Shown here one piece after another: positions 17,953 through 28,136 of a stretch of 64,000 nucleotides of DNA (within the stretch, counting starts at the first letter, position 1; each line of letters begins with the position of its first letter). Below the pieces are notes generated by a model, which saw nothing but the letters and a program-made list of their open reading frames with translations, did no database searches and was not told where the DNA came from. Made by a program: the position numbers and the translations under genes. This DNA comes from Providencia stuartii (GTDB lineage: Bacteria; Pseudomonadota; Gammaproteobacteria; Enterobacterales; Enterobacteriaceae). Where the stretch lies: positions 1,426,001 through 1,490,000 of the forward strand of contig NZ_CP119546.1 of the NCBI RefSeq assembly GCF_029277985.1, given 5' to 3'.

Positions 17953-19857
17953 ATGAATGATAATATCGCTCGCAAAATGCGCCAGACGTACAACATCGCG
18001 TATTGGGGCGGTGGTTACTATCAGGTGAATGAGCGCGGAAATGTCTGTGTTTGCCCTAATCCTGATAACCCAGACACGTCTATTGATTTAGCTGAACTTG
18101 TTTATCAAGTTCAAGAGGAACAAGAGCATTTGCGTTTACCCGCATTGTTCTGCTTTCCTCAAATTCTACAGCACCGTTTACGTTCAATTAATGCGGCGTT
18201 TAAACGTGCTCGTGAATCTTATGGTTATACAGGCGATTACTTTTTGGTATATCCGATTAAGGTTAACCAACAGCGTCGCGTTATCGAGTCATTAGTGAAT
18301 TCTGGAGAGCCTCTTGGACTGGAAGCAGGTTCGAAAGCCGAATTAATGGCGGTATTAGCGAATGCCGGCCGTACCCGTACTGTGATTGTGTGTAACGGTT
18401 ACAAAGACCGTGAATATATTCGTTTAGCGCTTATCGGGGAAAAACTCGGTCACAAGGTGTATCTTGTTATCGAGAAAATGTCTGAAATTGAGATGGTGCT
18501 GAAAGAAGCGGAAAGCTTGAATGTGACTCCTCGATTAGGGGTACGTGCTCGTTTAGCGTCACAAGGGTCAGGTAAATGGCAAGCCAGTGGGGGGGAAAAA
18601 TCTAAATTTGGCTTGGCAGCGACACAAGTGTTGCAGCTTGTTGAAATTCTGCGTAATGCCGACCGCCTAGAAAGCTTACAACTGCTGCATTTCCATCTTG
18701 GTTCGCAAATGGCCAATATTCGTGATATTGCGACAGGGGTCCGTGAGTCAGCACGTTTTTATGTTGAATTACACCGCTTAGGGGTCAAAATTCAATGTTT
18801 CGATGTTGGTGGTGGATTAGGGGTAGACTATGAGGGCACTCGCTCACAGTCAGATTGCTCAGTGAATTATGGTCTAAATGAATATGCCAATAATGTGATT
18901 TGGGCAATTGGTGATGCATGTGAAGAATATGACCTACCTCATCCAACGGTGATCACAGAATCAGGACGCGCACTGACTGCTCATCATACTGTCTTGGTTT
19001 CTAATGTGATTGGGGTTGAACGTAACGAGTTTACGAAAACATCTCCCCCAGATGAAGATGCGCCACGCTCATTGATTTCGTTGTGGGAAACGTGGGAATC
19101 GATGCAGCATCAAGGAAACAGTCGTTCATTGCGCGAATGGCTTCATGATAGTCAATTCGATTTGCAAGAAGCACATACACAATATGCGCATGGCGTTTTG
19201 GATTTAACTCAACGTGCTTGGGCTGAAGAACTTTATTTAAATATTTGTCGTCGCATTCAGCAAGATCTGGATCCGAGTAATCGCGCTCATCGCCCTATTA
19301 TTGATGAACTACAGGAGCGTATGGCCGATAAGTTCTATGTGAATTTTTCGCTATTCCAATCATTACCTGATGCATGGGGGATTGACCAAGTTTTCCCCGT
19401 TTTACCCATTGAAGGTTTAGATAAGCCACTTGACCGTCGAGCAGTGTTATTGGATATCACTTGTGATTCAGATGGTATTATTGATCACTATGTTGACGGA
19501 GATGGCGTTGAAACAACTATGCCAATGCCTGCATATGATCCAGAAAATCCACCAATGATTGGCTTCTTTATGATAGGCGCGTATCAGGAAATTTTGGGAA
19601 ATATGCACAACTTATTTGGGGATACGGCGGCAATTGACGTTTGGGTTGATAGCCAAGGTAATGTGCGTTATCTGCAAAGTGAAGAGGGGGATTCCGTTGC
19701 GGATATGCTGCAATACGTCAAGCTAGTACCAGAAGTCTTATTGGAAAGCTTTATCGAGCAAGTTAAAGGTACTGGGCTAAGCGAACAACTACAAAAAGAT
19801 TTTGTGGATGAGTTTGAGAATGGTCTCTATGGCTATACTTACTTAGAAGACGAATAA
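17953..19857 (+). CDS. speA: biosynthetic arginine decarboxylase
   Basis: SpeA converts arginine to agmatine, the first step of the agmatine route to putrescine. The start at 17953 has AAGGAG 7 bases upstream and gives 634 residues; a GTG 24 codons earlier has no ribosome site. The PLP lysine lies in YPIKVNQ (about residue 103). [19 protein letters not shown] and the C-terminal [10 protein letters not shown] with the active Cys complete the alanine-racemase-fold decarboxylase. It is nearly identical to E. coli SpeA in the core. speB follows about 100 bases downstream. Confidence 0.96.
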   Translation: MNDNIARKMRQTYNIAYWGGGYYQVNERGNVCVCPNPDNPDTSIDLAELVYQVQEEQEHLRLPALFCFPQILQHRLRSINAAFKRARESYGYTGDYFLVYPIKVNQQRRVIESLVNSGEPLGLEAGSKAELMAVLANAGRTRTVIVCNGYKDREYIRLALIGEKLGHKVYLVIEKMSEIEMVLKEAESLNVTPRLGVRARLASQGSGKWQASGGEKSKFGLAATQVLQLVEILRNADRLESLQLLHFHLGSQMANIRDIATGVRESARFYVELHRLGVKIQCFDVGGGLGVDYEGTRSQSDCSVNYGLNEYANNVIWAIGDACEEYDLPHPTVITESGRALTAHHTVLVSNVIGVERNEFTKTSPPDEDAPRSLISLWETWESMQHQGNSRSLREWLHDSQFDLQEAHTQYAHGVLDLTQRAWAEELYLNICRRIQQDLDPSNRAHRPIIDELQERMADKFYVNFSLFQSLPDAWGIDQVFPVLPIEGLDKPLDRRAVLLDITCDSDGIIDHYVDGDGVETTMPMPAYDPENPPMIGFFMIGAYQEILGNMHNLFGDTAAIDVWVDSQGNVRYLQSEEGDSVADMLQYVKLVPEVLLESFIEQVKGTGLSEQLQKDFVDEFENGLYGYTYLEDE

Positions 19858-19882
19858 TTAGCGTTAAATGAACGGTGGCTAA

Positions 19883-19909
19883 TCACGGGTGGCGTAAAGC
19901 TACCCGTGA
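19883..19909 (+). other. speA-speB intercistronic hairpin
   Basis: TCACGGGT (19883-19890) pairs with ACCCGTGA (19902-19909) and may extend with GGCT/AGCC. There is no T-run, so some read-through into speB is expected. Confidence 0.5.
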
Positions 19910-19961
19910 GCCTAAATAATAAAAGTATTTGCAGATTACAAATGCTGATAGAGGAAGAGTG

Positions 19962-20882
19962 ATGATTAATAGCACATTAGGTAACCAGATTGATAACTCT
20001 CTGGTTTCTAACGCATTTGGCTTTTTACGATTTCCACTGAATTTTCAACCATATAGCTCTGATGCTGAATGGGTGATCACCGGTGTTCCTTTTGATATGG
20101 CAACTTCAGGCCGTGCGGGAAGCCGTCATGGGCCAGCAGCGATTCGCCAAGTATCAACAAACCTAGCGTGGGAAAGCCATCGCTGGCCATGGAACTTTAA
20201 GCTAACCGAGCGTTTAAACGTTGTTGATTGTGGTGACGTTGTATTTGCTTTTGGTGATGCACAGGATATGTGCGATAAATTACAAGCGCATACTGAAAAA
20301 CTCCTCGCGGCTGGAAAGCGTTGTTTAACGTTTGGTGGCGATCACTTTGTGACGCTTCCTCTGCTGCGTGCTCATGCAAAGCACTTTGGCAAAATGGCCT
20401 TAGTTCACTTTGATGCACATACTGATACTTATGGTAATGGGAGTCAGTATGACCATGGAACGATGTTCTATCATGCTCCGAAAGAGGGGTTGATCGACCC
20501 GACTCGTTCAGTGCAAATTGGTATTCGTACGGAACATGACAGCGACAATGGGTTTACGGTACTTGATGCGGCTCAGGTTAATGACCGTGGTGTTGATGAG
20601 ATGATTGAACAAATCAAATCAATTGTTGGTGATATGCCTGTTTATTTGACGTTCGATATTGATTGTCTTGATCCTGCATTTGCACCGGGAACAGGGACAC
20701 CGGTTGTTGGGGGATTAACATCTGACCGCGCGTTGAAACTACTGCGTGGTTTACAACCCTTAAATATTGTTGGTATGGATCTGGTCGAAGTGGCTCCTGC
20801 TTATGACCAATCAGAAATCACAGCATTAGCCGCGGCTTCTATTGCATTGGATATGCTGTACTTGCAAGCATCCAAAAAATAA
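19962..20882 (+). CDS. speB: agmatinase
   Basis: SpeB hydrolyses agmatine to putrescine and urea, completing the route begun by SpeA. The start at 19962 follows GAGGAAG at good distance and gives 306 residues beginning [23 protein letters not shown], as in E. coli; an in-frame extension to 19929 is not used by the family. The binuclear manganese ligands are in [15 protein letters not shown] and [17 protein letters not shown]. Two hairpins follow the gene. Confidence 0.96.
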   Translation: MINSTLGNQIDNSLVSNAFGFLRFPLNFQPYSSDAEWVITGVPFDMATSGRAGSRHGPAAIRQVSTNLAWESHRWPWNFKLTERLNVVDCGDVVFAFGDAQDMCDKLQAHTEKLLAAGKRCLTFGGDHFVTLPLLRAHAKHFGKMALVHFDAHTDTYGNGSQYDHGTMFYHAPKEGLIDPTRSVQIGIRTEHDSDNGFTVLDAAQVNDRGVDEMIEQIKSIVGDMPVYLTFDIDCLDPAFAPGTGTPVVGGLTSDRALKLLRGLQPLNIVGMDLVEVAPAYDQSEITALAAASIALDMLYLQASKK

Positions 20883-20900
20883 GCCGTCATTGCTTTATTA

Positions 20901-20969
20901 TTAGGCTGCCATATGGGCAGCCTAAGGTTGTTGACAAAGTGGGATAAAGCGTGGTTTTTCCCACTTTGT
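20901..20969 (+). terminator. tandem hairpins after speB
   Basis: TTAGGCTGCC (20901-20910) pairs with 20916-20925. Then ACAAAGTGGGA (20934-20944) pairs with TCCCACTTTGT (20959-20969). The strong stems directly after the operon are likely terminators, although T-runs are weak. Confidence 0.65.
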
Positions 20970-21342
20970 GTTGTCAGTCGAAAATCAATAAATTGATTAT
21001 CCTCGTTTATTTTCAAAACCTATCCGACTTGCCGCCAAACATAATAGGTTTGTCAGCCTATTTTTTTCTTAAAAAATAGTTTGTTATTTGAACATATTTT
21101 TATAAATAGCATTTTTTGCTATACCTCTTAATGGGTATTTCTACCTCAATTTAATTATTATTTGGTTTTTTGTAGTCATTTCTATTGCAAATGCGAGTGA
21201 TAATCAATCAAATAGAGTTGTATCTGTTACAATATTCACCTAAAACAGTTTAAGATCATAACTTTGTAACTTATTCGCAATCTTGCTAACGTATTGTTTA
21301 GTTAGAGTCATTTATTTTAACTATCCTAATGGGAGATAGCTC
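20970..21342. other. AT-rich gap before the acetoin reductase gene
   Basis: No gene or RNA is recognisable. The last 100 bases must carry the promoter of the downstream dehydrogenase, whose ATG has GGGAGA upstream. Confidence 0.4.
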
Positions 21343-22122
21343 ATGGCACTGAATAATAAAGTCATTTTGGTTACTGGCGCAGCACAAGGTATTGGTCGTG
21401 GTATCGCATTACGTTTAGCGAAAGAGGGAGCCGACATCGCACTTGTGGATCTTAAAAAAGATAAGCTAGCGGATGTGGCGAAGGAAATTGAAGCATTAGG
21501 CCGTAAAGCGACAACATTTGCAGCAGATGTCAGTAAACGTGAGGAAGTGTTTGCAGCAGTGGCGCATGCTGAAGCTGAATTAGGTGGTTTCGATGTCATG
21601 ATTAATAATGCGGGGATTGCGCAAGTTAAACCTCTCGCCGATGTACGCCAAGAAGACATGGACTTAATTTTCAAAATTAACGTTGATGGTGTTATGTGGG
21701 GGATCCAAGCAGCCAGTGAGAAATTCCAACAACGTAAACAGAAGGGGAAAATTATTAATGCCTCTTCTATTGCAGGGCATGATGGTTTTGCAATGCTAGG
21801 TGTTTACTCTGCAACTAAATTTGCAGTGCGCGCATTAACTCAAGCGGCAGCGAAAGAGTATGCAAGCTCAGGCATTACTGTTAACTCATATTGCCCAGGT
21901 ATTGTGGGTACCGATATGTGGGTGGAAATTGATGAGCGTTTTGCTGAAATTACAGGTGCACCAAAAGGTGAAACCTATAAAAAATATGTTGAAGGTATTG
22001 CATTAGGTCGAGCACAAACTCCAGAAGATGTGGCGGGCTTGGTCGCATTTTTAGCAAGTGATGACTCAGACTACATTACTGGACAATCAATCCTAACTGA
22101 TGGCGGTATTGTTTATCGCTAA
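21343..22122 (+). CDS. budC: acetoin reductase / 2,3-butanediol dehydrogenase (SDR family)
   Basis: The 259-residue protein is a classical short-chain dehydrogenase. [12 protein letters not shown] (residues 11-22) is the NAD(P) loop and NNAG lies near residue 87. The catalytic Ser is in NASSIAG, and Tyr and Lys are in YSATKFAV (about residues 155-159). Overall wording and length match the BudC branch, which interconverts diacetyl, acetoin and 2,3-butanediol with NADH. Other small diols are possible substrates. It is monocistronic; budA and budB are not nearby. Confidence 0.82.
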   Translation: MALNNKVILVTGAAQGIGRGIALRLAKEGADIALVDLKKDKLADVAKEIEALGRKATTFAADVSKREEVFAAVAHAEAELGGFDVMINNAGIAQVKPLADVRQEDMDLIFKINVDGVMWGIQAASEKFQQRKQKGKIINASSIAGHDGFAMLGVYSATKFAVRALTQAAAKEYASSGITVNSYCPGIVGTDMWVEIDERFAEITGAPKGETYKKYVEGIALGRAQTPEDVAGLVAFLASDDSDYITGQSILTDGGIVYR

Positions 22123-22493
22123 TCCGTGGTGCGATTAGTTTTTACATAAACTCATGCCTAAATTGCGCCTGAAGCTATAAATATAGCGGAGGGCGCAATG
22201 GCTATATTGTATAACAAGAAAATATGGGTAATGAACGCTTGTCATCAATATTATCCTCTCGCTATCATCTCTTTTATATATCTTAAATATTATTCTAATT
22301 ATTTAATTAGCTCTGATTACTGATAAAATTCTTTTGGTTATACAATAAGAAATAATCTATTCGCTATTGTTGATATGGTTTAGCATAGCTCTTGTCGTCA
22401 TTGTCAAACACAATGTGTTTACTGAAATAGCCTTTATTTTAAAATGATAATGTAATTTATATATTATTAATCAATGACATGATAGGAAAAACT
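22123..22493. other. gap with terminator hairpin after budC
   Basis: ATTGCGCC (22162-22169) pairs with GGCGCAAT (22192-22199), with an inner GCTAT/ATAGC stem, forming a long hairpin that probably ends budC transcription. The rest is AT-rich, without a gene, and carries the promoter of the following gene. Confidence 0.55.
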
Positions 22494-23399
22494 ATGCCAA
22501 ATAAAATTAAAGTGATGACATTTAATACTTATTTATTGCATGTTCCTCTTTTTAGTATTGGTGCATCAACAAGAAATACAAGAATTAATGCGATGATTAG
22601 AGATAATATTTTTTCTGATGTTGACATTGTTATTTTTCAAGAGGTTTTTAGCCAAGATTCTGAAAAGAAATTATTTTCAGGAATGAGAGAGTTGGGGTTT
22701 ATTTATCACACACCGGTTGCGGCTCAATATAATGAATCTATCCTAGCTTATTGTGACTCGAATAATTGTTGGAATAATAAAAAAGGAACATGGGATATTA
22801 TTCAGCAAGTTAACTCAGGTATCGCTATTGCTTCTCGTTATCCCATTATTTATCGTGAATATCATCTTTTTGATGATTCGGGCTGTGGTGCTGACCGTTT
22901 TAGTGCTAAAGGAGGAGTGAGGGCCGTTATTGACTTTAAGGGCAGTAAGGTCAATGTTATTGGTACACATATGCAGTCGGATGATCATTATTGTATAATG
23001 ACAACCCCTTCAGATCATCGTAAAACTCAGCTTAATCAGTTAATCAACTGGGCTAATAGCATCGCTTCAGAAGAGAATTTAGCCGTCGTCTTAGGGGGTG
23101 ACCTTAATATCAATTATACGCAAAGGGAATATATACAAGCTTTGGATATTATTGGCTGGGGAGAACCTGAATATGTTTCATCGACTCCTTCGTGGGATGT
23201 CACAAGCAATGATATCATTAAAGCTGCGCATCCAGATGAAAAAGAGAGTTGGCATTTAGATTATATTTTTGCAAAAAATGTTGCTTCGATCAAAGAACAA
23301 ACCAGACAGGTGAAAATGAAAACAGCTTATTATTATAATAATAATGCTTATTATGATTATTCAGACCATTATCCAGTCGTGGCTGAAATTGAATTATGA
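22494..23399 (+). CDS. sphingomyelinase-like phosphodiesterase (DNase I fold), no signal peptide
   Basis: The 301-residue protein belongs to the endonuclease/exonuclease/phosphatase fold and reads most like bacterial neutral sphingomyelinase/beta-haemolysin: FNTYLLHVP, FQEVF (metal Glu), SGCGADRFSAKGG, VIGTHMQSDD, GGDLNIN, LDYIF and the terminal SDHYPV with the catalytic Asp-His. Those enzymes split sphingomyelin into ceramide and phosphocholine. The start at 22494 has AGGAA 5 bases upstream. Unlike secreted sphingomyelinases it has no N-terminal signal peptide; even the longer start at 22479 adds none. Low GC content suggests acquisition. A cytosolic or non-Sec-exported role is possible. Confidence 0.78.
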   Translation: MPNKIKVMTFNTYLLHVPLFSIGASTRNTRINAMIRDNIFSDVDIVIFQEVFSQDSEKKLFSGMRELGFIYHTPVAAQYNESILAYCDSNNCWNNKKGTWDIIQQVNSGIAIASRYPIIYREYHLFDDSGCGADRFSAKGGVRAVIDFKGSKVNVIGTHMQSDDHYCIMTTPSDHRKTQLNQLINWANSIASEENLAVVLGGDLNINYTQREYIQALDIIGWGEPEYVSSTPSWDVTSNDIIKAAHPDEKESWHLDYIFAKNVASIKEQTRQVKMKTAYYYNNNAYYDYSDHYPVVAEIEL

Positions 23400-23438
23400 T
23401 AATATTCAACATTCAGCCAGTTATTAATTTATATTTAC

Positions 23439-24308
23439 TTATTCAGCTTTTAAATTTTTTAAGATCGCTTCTGATTGGGTCCATAATAGAGAACCCCCTT
23501 CATTTTTAAACAGGAAATGTTGGCAATGAGGAAAGCGAGTGGCAAGGATATGGCCAAAATCGGGTGAGTGCACAGAACTTTCATCTTTTTGGCCATACCA
23601 TAATGATACAGGGCATTGGATCTGTTCAGGTTGGAAAGGCCATGCTTGTAGCGTAATCAGCAAATCTTGAACATAGCCTAAATTACCTTGTACAAAAGCA
23701 CGGTTCATACATTCGGTGTAAGCTTCTAAAAAGGTGGCTTCATGATAAAGCTGTTGGTCGATTTCAGCACTACAATTGAGAATAAATGCCAATAGCCATG
23801 GTGCGCTGACATTTTTTTTCAACCAGTCAGCGAGCGCTTCAGGGCTATTTATGGCTTGCTCTTGCATATTAATCACATCAGAGCGTAGTCGTTCTCTCGT
23901 TGCTGGATGTTCAAATTGGTCTTGGCCTGAGACGATGGATAATGCATTCGGAGTGCCATAAAAAGCCAGTGCCATGGCAAATACAGCGCCTTGAGAAAAA
24001 CCAATCACTGAGTAATGTTTGATTTGCTGAGAATGCAACAACACAGCGACATCTGCGGCAAAACGAGAAAGTGATTTTTGTGGATCTTGGGAAGACTCCC
24101 CTAAACCCGCTCGCTCAGGCACAATCAATCGCAGCCCAAAACGGTTGAGGAATTCAATGCCAAAACCGAGTGTCCCACTCATACCTGCACCAGTACAAAA
24201 AATAACTGGAAAACCGGTTTTCGGCCCAGACTCATACCAACTCAAATGACGGCCATCAGGCAGTTGGAGTGAATTATGGCGTGTCGTGGTGAGCTGACGA
24301 GTATACAT
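23439..24308 (-). CDS. alpha/beta hydrolase-fold protein with altered catalytic triad
   Basis: The 289-residue protein has the nucleophile elbow GFSQG (Ser near residue 105) and a plausible acid residue in YGQKDESS. Where the family usually ends with GHSLLW the sequence is EGGSLLW, so the expected catalytic His is Gly; the codons are unambiguous (GGG GGT). Other His residues nearby (FPHCQHF) might substitute. The substrate is unknown. It is monocistronic, convergent to the sphingomyelinase-like gene. Confidence 0.75.
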   Translation of the reverse strand: MYTRQLTTTRHNSLQLPDGRHLSWYESGPKTGFPVIFCTGAGMSGTLGFGIEFLNRFGLRLIVPERAGLGESSQDPQKSLSRFAADVAVLLHSQQIKHYSVIGFSQGAVFAMALAFYGTPNALSIVSGQDQFEHPATRERLRSDVINMQEQAINSPEALADWLKKNVSAPWLLAFILNCSAEIDQQLYHEATFLEAYTECMNRAFVQGNLGYVQDLLITLQAWPFQPEQIQCPVSLWYGQKDESSVHSPDFGHILATRFPHCQHFLFKNEGGSLLWTQSEAILKNLKAE

Positions 24309-24492
24309 TGCTAATTCCTAACTTATGCTAAATCGAGGGTGTACTACCATAAATGTGATGAGTGACACAAAGGATATAGGAGATTTTATTGAAATAATAA
24401 TAGCCATAAAAGAATAGTAAAATAATAATGAGGTATATTGCAAAGCTATTCATTAAAAAAAAGATAAGCTACTCATTTAATTAGGAACGAAT

Positions 24493-24732
24493 ATGGGGTT
24501 TTCAGAAGCGGACAAACAGTGTTTACTAGCGGTAAAAGGGGTAGGGCCGACGGTGATGAGTCGATTAGAACAAATGGGATTCTCGACGTTATCTCAGCTA
24601 AGTGAAGCATCCTATGAGGAAATTTTGCGGTTAGGCGCTGAACTCACAGGGTCTAGCTGTTGGAAAAACAGCCCACAGGCTAAGAAAGCAGTGGAAGGAG
24701 CCATTAACGCCGCTAAGATGGCCACTAAATAG
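24493..24732 (+). CDS. small helix-hairpin-helix protein (Cdd1-like)
   Basis: The 79-residue protein contains a helix-hairpin-helix at about residues 13-40 (VKGVGPTVMSRLEQMGFST), followed by QLSEAS and a basic, alanine-rich tail. It resembles the small pathogenicity-locus Cdd1/helix-hairpin-helix family, which binds DNA or protein; the cellular role is not known. AGGA lies 7-10 bases before the ATG. It is convergent to mutH. Confidence 0.72.
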   Translation: MGFSEADKQCLLAVKGVGPTVMSRLEQMGFSTLSQLSEASYEEILRLGAELTGSSCWKNSPQAKKAVEGAINAAKMATK

Positions 24733-24905
24733 CGAGTGGTTTTAAGGCTCCTGATTGATGAATAAGCGAATGTGATCCCAGCCGTATTCGCGAACGATAA
24801 AATGTGTTGATAACAAATAGAGACTTTAGTTATCTTGGCTTGAGCTGTTACCGGCGTATCTTGAGTAAGCGCGGATAGCGGTGTCATCATATATACATTT
24901 TCTTT

Positions 24906-25589
24906 TTAACCGAGTTGAAAATGCCTAGCGAGAAGAGGGGCTGTAAAATCTTTCTTAAGATAAAAGCCTCTCGGTAATGTCATGATAGTTTGCCCAAACT
25001 CACCAATTCCTTCTGTTAATGCTTTACTGTTAGCGGCTTTAGGGCGTATTTGTAGCACTTGTCCATGCCGTGCAGTGATGGTTTCAACCTTCCCAAGAAC
25101 AATCAGATCCATCAATTCTTCCCAATCTTGACGTAGCAATTGCTCTTCCAGTGGTGAGGGACTCCATAGTAAAGGCGTCGCCACACGACGCTGTGCAAGA
25201 GGAATTTGGCGTTCTCCTTCAATAGGAAACCACAGTACCCGAGACAGTTTTCGACAAACATGGCTGTTTTCCCAAGTCAACCCACTATTGCCCGTTAAAG
25301 GCGCAACGGAAACAAATGTTGTTTCCAGTGGCACACCATGACGATCGATAGGAATCGTTTTTAATTCGACGCCAATTTCAGCAAAATCTTGTTCAGGCTT
25401 ACTTCCTGCGCTAGCCCCTAGAAAATACTCTAGCAACATGCCGACCCAGCCTTTGTCGCGCTTTAAATCAGGGGGGATTGGTAATCCTGCATATTCAGCC
25501 AATTGGCCCAGCGTATAACCAGCAAGGGCTTGCGCTCTCGCCATTAAAACAGACTCATTTTCAGGTGGTGGTGGCGGTAAAAATGGCAT
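24906..25589 (-). CDS. mutH: DNA mismatch repair endonuclease MutH
   Basis: MutH nicks the unmethylated strand at hemimethylated GATC sites after MutS-MutL recognise a mismatch. The 227-residue length is normal. The catalytic residues align as Glu54, Asp68, Glu75 and Lys77 in EYFLG and [13 protein letters not shown]. The C-terminal [15 protein letters not shown] matches the family. Its presence implies Dam methylation in the host. It is monocistronic, with a DnaA-box-rich gap upstream. Confidence 0.95.
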   Translation of the reverse strand: MPFLPPPPPENESVLMARAQALAGYTLGQLAEYAGLPIPPDLKRDKGWVGMLLEYFLGASAGSKPEQDFAEIGVELKTIPIDRHGVPLETTFVSVAPLTGNSGLTWENSHVCRKLSRVLWFPIEGERQIPLAQRRVATPLLWSPSPLEEQLLRQDWEELMDLIVLGKVETITARHGQVLQIRPKAANSKALTEGIGEFGQTIMTLPRGFYLKKDFTAPLLARHFQLG

Positions 25590-26138
25590 AATGCGATTAA
25601 ATAATAATCAAAAAAAGTTCACAGGGTAGAGAAAGTATATCACTTTTTACACCAGATAATTAATGCATTGATATATAAGATAATAATAGAAGACTTAACC
25701 ACATTATCTTTAACGAAAAATAGGTTATTCACGTTCATCCCATAATAATCACAGGATCATTCACTAGGTTATCCACAGATTTATTGGATAACTGTGAAAA
25801 ACTTTAATTACTGTGTGCATTTACAGGCTTGACTTACCTGTTTTTTTGAACTTAATCACACAACTTGCCTAAGTTAAGCGCATTACTTGTGGATAAATCA
25901 TACATTGATTGATCTTTGTTCATTTGAACTCCTAATGAATAAAGTCGAAAACATAAACAGGAGATAACAGGATGGAATGTAAGTATCTTATTGTTTTAAA
26001 ATGAGTTAGTAATGCGTGAGGATTTTCTTAAAGAAGTGACCTGTCGGATATACCCTGATTACTATCGGGTTGTTCACATGGATATCCACAGAAAAAGTGA
26101 ATAACATCCTTATTATTCACCTATGGTGTTCATAACTT
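25590..26138. other. DnaA-box-rich region next to mutH, DARS2-like
   Basis: This 549-base gap has no ORF but many DnaA-box-like sites. Perfect boxes are TTATCCACA at 25769-25777 (+) and its reverse at 25888-25896 (-). Near matches are 25725-25733, 25783-25791 (-, 7 of 9), 26070-26078, 26082-26090, 26096-26104 (-) and 26113-26121. The first perfect box faces the 25783-25791 box over 5 bases, the head-to-head arrangement of DARS boxes I and II. In E. coli DARS2, which regenerates ATP-DnaA, lies beside mutH. Function here is inferred. Confidence 0.6.
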
Positions 26139-27818
26139 TTATGATTTCTGTGCATTATCCTCAGAAGGTTGAAACCATGCCGATTTAAAATCAAACCAAC
26201 CGAACGTATTCATCCTTGCTCCACGCATGGTTTTTTGTCCTTGAAGCTCTAACCAATGATGGAAGATTGGATGAAAAATCTGTGAATCAACTAAGCTTTC
26301 ACACCATGCTTCGACATTAAGTGATTGTTGTCGCCAATTTGACAGCTCCTCTTTGAGGGGGGAGCCTAAACATTCACGAAATAATGGCATTTCATATAAA
26401 GTGGCAAAAATTGAAAATTCGAGAGGTTTAAAGAAGTTGGCTGTCGCAAGCCAAATATCACTTTCTGCTGTGCCATTGAACCATTCAGGGTAATTAACAA
26501 TGTTTATTTTTAATTCGATACCTTGCGTTTTCAATACACGCTTCATTATTTGGCTGATAGCATAAAACTCGTGGTGTTGATGATAGAAAGTGACCGTCAA
26601 TTCGGTTAAATCAGCTGGCTTAGGTAATAGCGTTAACATGCGACTATGATGCCAATGCAGTAATAGCCCATAAGCGGGAGCCCAGTGCCGCTGATAAAAT
26701 GATTCACAATGCGCGAGCAGATTGATTGGTGTTAAAAAACTGCATAGCCATTGACGTATATCACAACGCTGCGCTAGGGCAGAGCGTTGATCCATCAATA
26801 AAAAGTAGCATCCTTCTTCCATACGACTTTCTAACGAATCATTTGGTTTGCTGTCACTGTCCATCTTTAATGTGGTACACACCATTTGCTCAGATAATTC
26901 AGGCACGACCCAAATAGTGACCTCATCAAGTAGTGCACGGTAGCCAAAATAGCGGTCAAATGCAGTGATTGTCAGTTTTTGCGGTAAGTTTTTTTCAACC
27001 AAAAAAGGGCCTGTACCAATAGGTATTTGCTCAAAATTGTCAAAAGACTCCCACTCTTTGGGGAGAATGGCAGCATGAGGACTCCCTAATAGTAAAGGTA
27101 GCTGCTTGTCGACTTCACTTAATTGAATATCAATGACATTGGGAAGAGGGGAGGTGACAGATTTAATATGTGAAAATAATGGCCAGCACTGCTGTAAACG
27201 CATCAATGAACTAATAATATCATCGACTAGCATCTCTCTACCGTGGTGAAAGTAAATACTGGGTCTTAAGTAAAAACGCCATTCAGTGTCATTTATCATT
27301 TGCCAATAATGAGCGATACCATTTTCGACTTCCCCTTTTTCCTCATTTATATGCGTTAATCCATTAAATATCTGACTCATTAAGTGAATTTCAGAACGCC
27401 TCATGGGGGTTCCTGGTAGCAAATTAGGGAAATCACGGTAGTAGATGATGCGTAAAAGATTCTTACCTTGCCGATAACTGCGTTCTAATTCAGAGAGAAC
27501 CATTTGGCGGATTGTTTCTTTATCTCCCACTAAAGCAACAAGTTTTTCAATGCTTTCTTCTTTTAGCAAACGCTCCGCTTGGGCTTGCTGTAACTCTAAT
27601 CCATTAACATGAAAGAGTAAGGTTGAACGTTTCCCTCTGCCTGCTTCGGCTTGCCAACTGAGCCACCCATGAGATTGCATACTATTTAATAAAGTGCGGA
27701 CGTGGCGTCGAGAGCAAAACAGTGTATCGGCAATATGTTGCAATGTGGTTTCACTATCTTGACCCTGAAAGTGTTGCCAAAGACGGACGAATTGTGTTTG
27801 TAAGCGAGAACTGGACAT
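26139..27818 (-). CDS. sgrR: transcriptional regulator SgrR
   Basis: SgrR activates the sRNA gene sgrS during glucose-phosphate stress. The 559-residue protein starts with an unusual winged helix (about residues 1-115, including SRRHVRTLLNSMQSHGWLSW) and continues as a solute-binding-protein-like domain (from about 155, IIYYRDFPNLLPGTPMRRSE) thought to sense the sugar-phosphate signal. Length and wording agree with E. coli SgrR (551). An SgrS-like transcript is divergently placed just upstream, as in E. coli, and leuD lies beyond it. Confidence 0.93.
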   Translation of the reverse strand: MSSSRLQTQFVRLWQHFQGQDSETTLQHIADTLFCSRRHVRTLLNSMQSHGWLSWQAEAGRGKRSTLLFHVNGLELQQAQAERLLKEESIEKLVALVGDKETIRQMVLSELERSYRQGKNLLRIIYYRDFPNLLPGTPMRRSEIHLMSQIFNGLTHINEEKGEVENGIAHYWQMINDTEWRFYLRPSIYFHHGREMLVDDIISSLMRLQQCWPLFSHIKSVTSPLPNVIDIQLSEVDKQLPLLLGSPHAAILPKEWESFDNFEQIPIGTGPFLVEKNLPQKLTITAFDRYFGYRALLDEVTIWVVPELSEQMVCTTLKMDSDSKPNDSLESRMEEGCYFLLMDQRSALAQRCDIRQWLCSFLTPINLLAHCESFYQRHWAPAYGLLLHWHHSRMLTLLPKPADLTELTVTFYHQHHEFYAISQIMKRVLKTQGIELKINIVNYPEWFNGTAESDIWLATANFFKPLEFSIFATLYEMPLFRECLGSPLKEELSNWRQQSLNVEAWCESLVDSQIFHPIFHHWLELQGQKTMRGARMNTFGWFDFKSAWFQPSEDNAQKS

Positions 27819-27884
27819 AAAAGAGGAACTCCGGCAATGATTACATCAATTTTTATTTCCTAATATCCATTTGATAATAGACAC

Positions 27885-27984
27885 CAGTAAGTAGCTCGTT
27901 AGGCCTGTTAACTGGCAGGCTGACTCCCAGAATTATTGAGTAATGGTAATTTACCAGCCGATAGCAGCATTATCGGCTTTTTTT
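27885..27984 (+). ncRNA. sgrS: SgrS-like small RNA (short, without sgrT)
   Basis: The region is divergent from sgrR. It contains TGAGTAATGG (27937-27946), close to the E. coli ptsG-pairing seed TGAGTATTGG. A small hairpin TGGTA/TACCA (27944-27956) follows, then a terminator GCCGATA/TATCGGC (27957-27977) with seven T residues ending at 27984. This seed-hairpin-terminator order matches the SgrS 3' end. GATAAT at 27873-27878 with a 17-base spacer to TTTTTA could be the promoter, giving about 100 nt. No sgrT ORF is present. The 5' end is a guess. Confidence 0.65.
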
Positions 27985-28092
27985 GTTGCCTTTATTTTGA
28001 ATACTGTTATTGGATTTAGTCTACATAATAATGAGGATGATTTTAGAGTAAATCATGATGTAGGGGTAGGCTTATTCACTATTTATAAGATA

Positions 28093-28117
28093 AAACGCCC
28101 ACAGAAGGTGGGCGTTT
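28093..28117 (-). terminator. terminator of the leuABCD operon
   Basis: A 10-bp stem (28093-28102 with 28108-28117, core CGCCCAC/GTGGGCG) lies about 20 bases after the leuD stop on the minus strand, followed there by TTTT. Confidence 0.75.
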
Positions 28118-28136
28118 AGAAAGTGGTTGTTAATGC

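Noticed and set aside
27819..28136. sgrT or setA next to the SgrS-like RNA
   Set aside because: No ATG with a ribosome site and no hydrophobic SgrT-like peptide is present; the next gene is leuD on the opposite strand.
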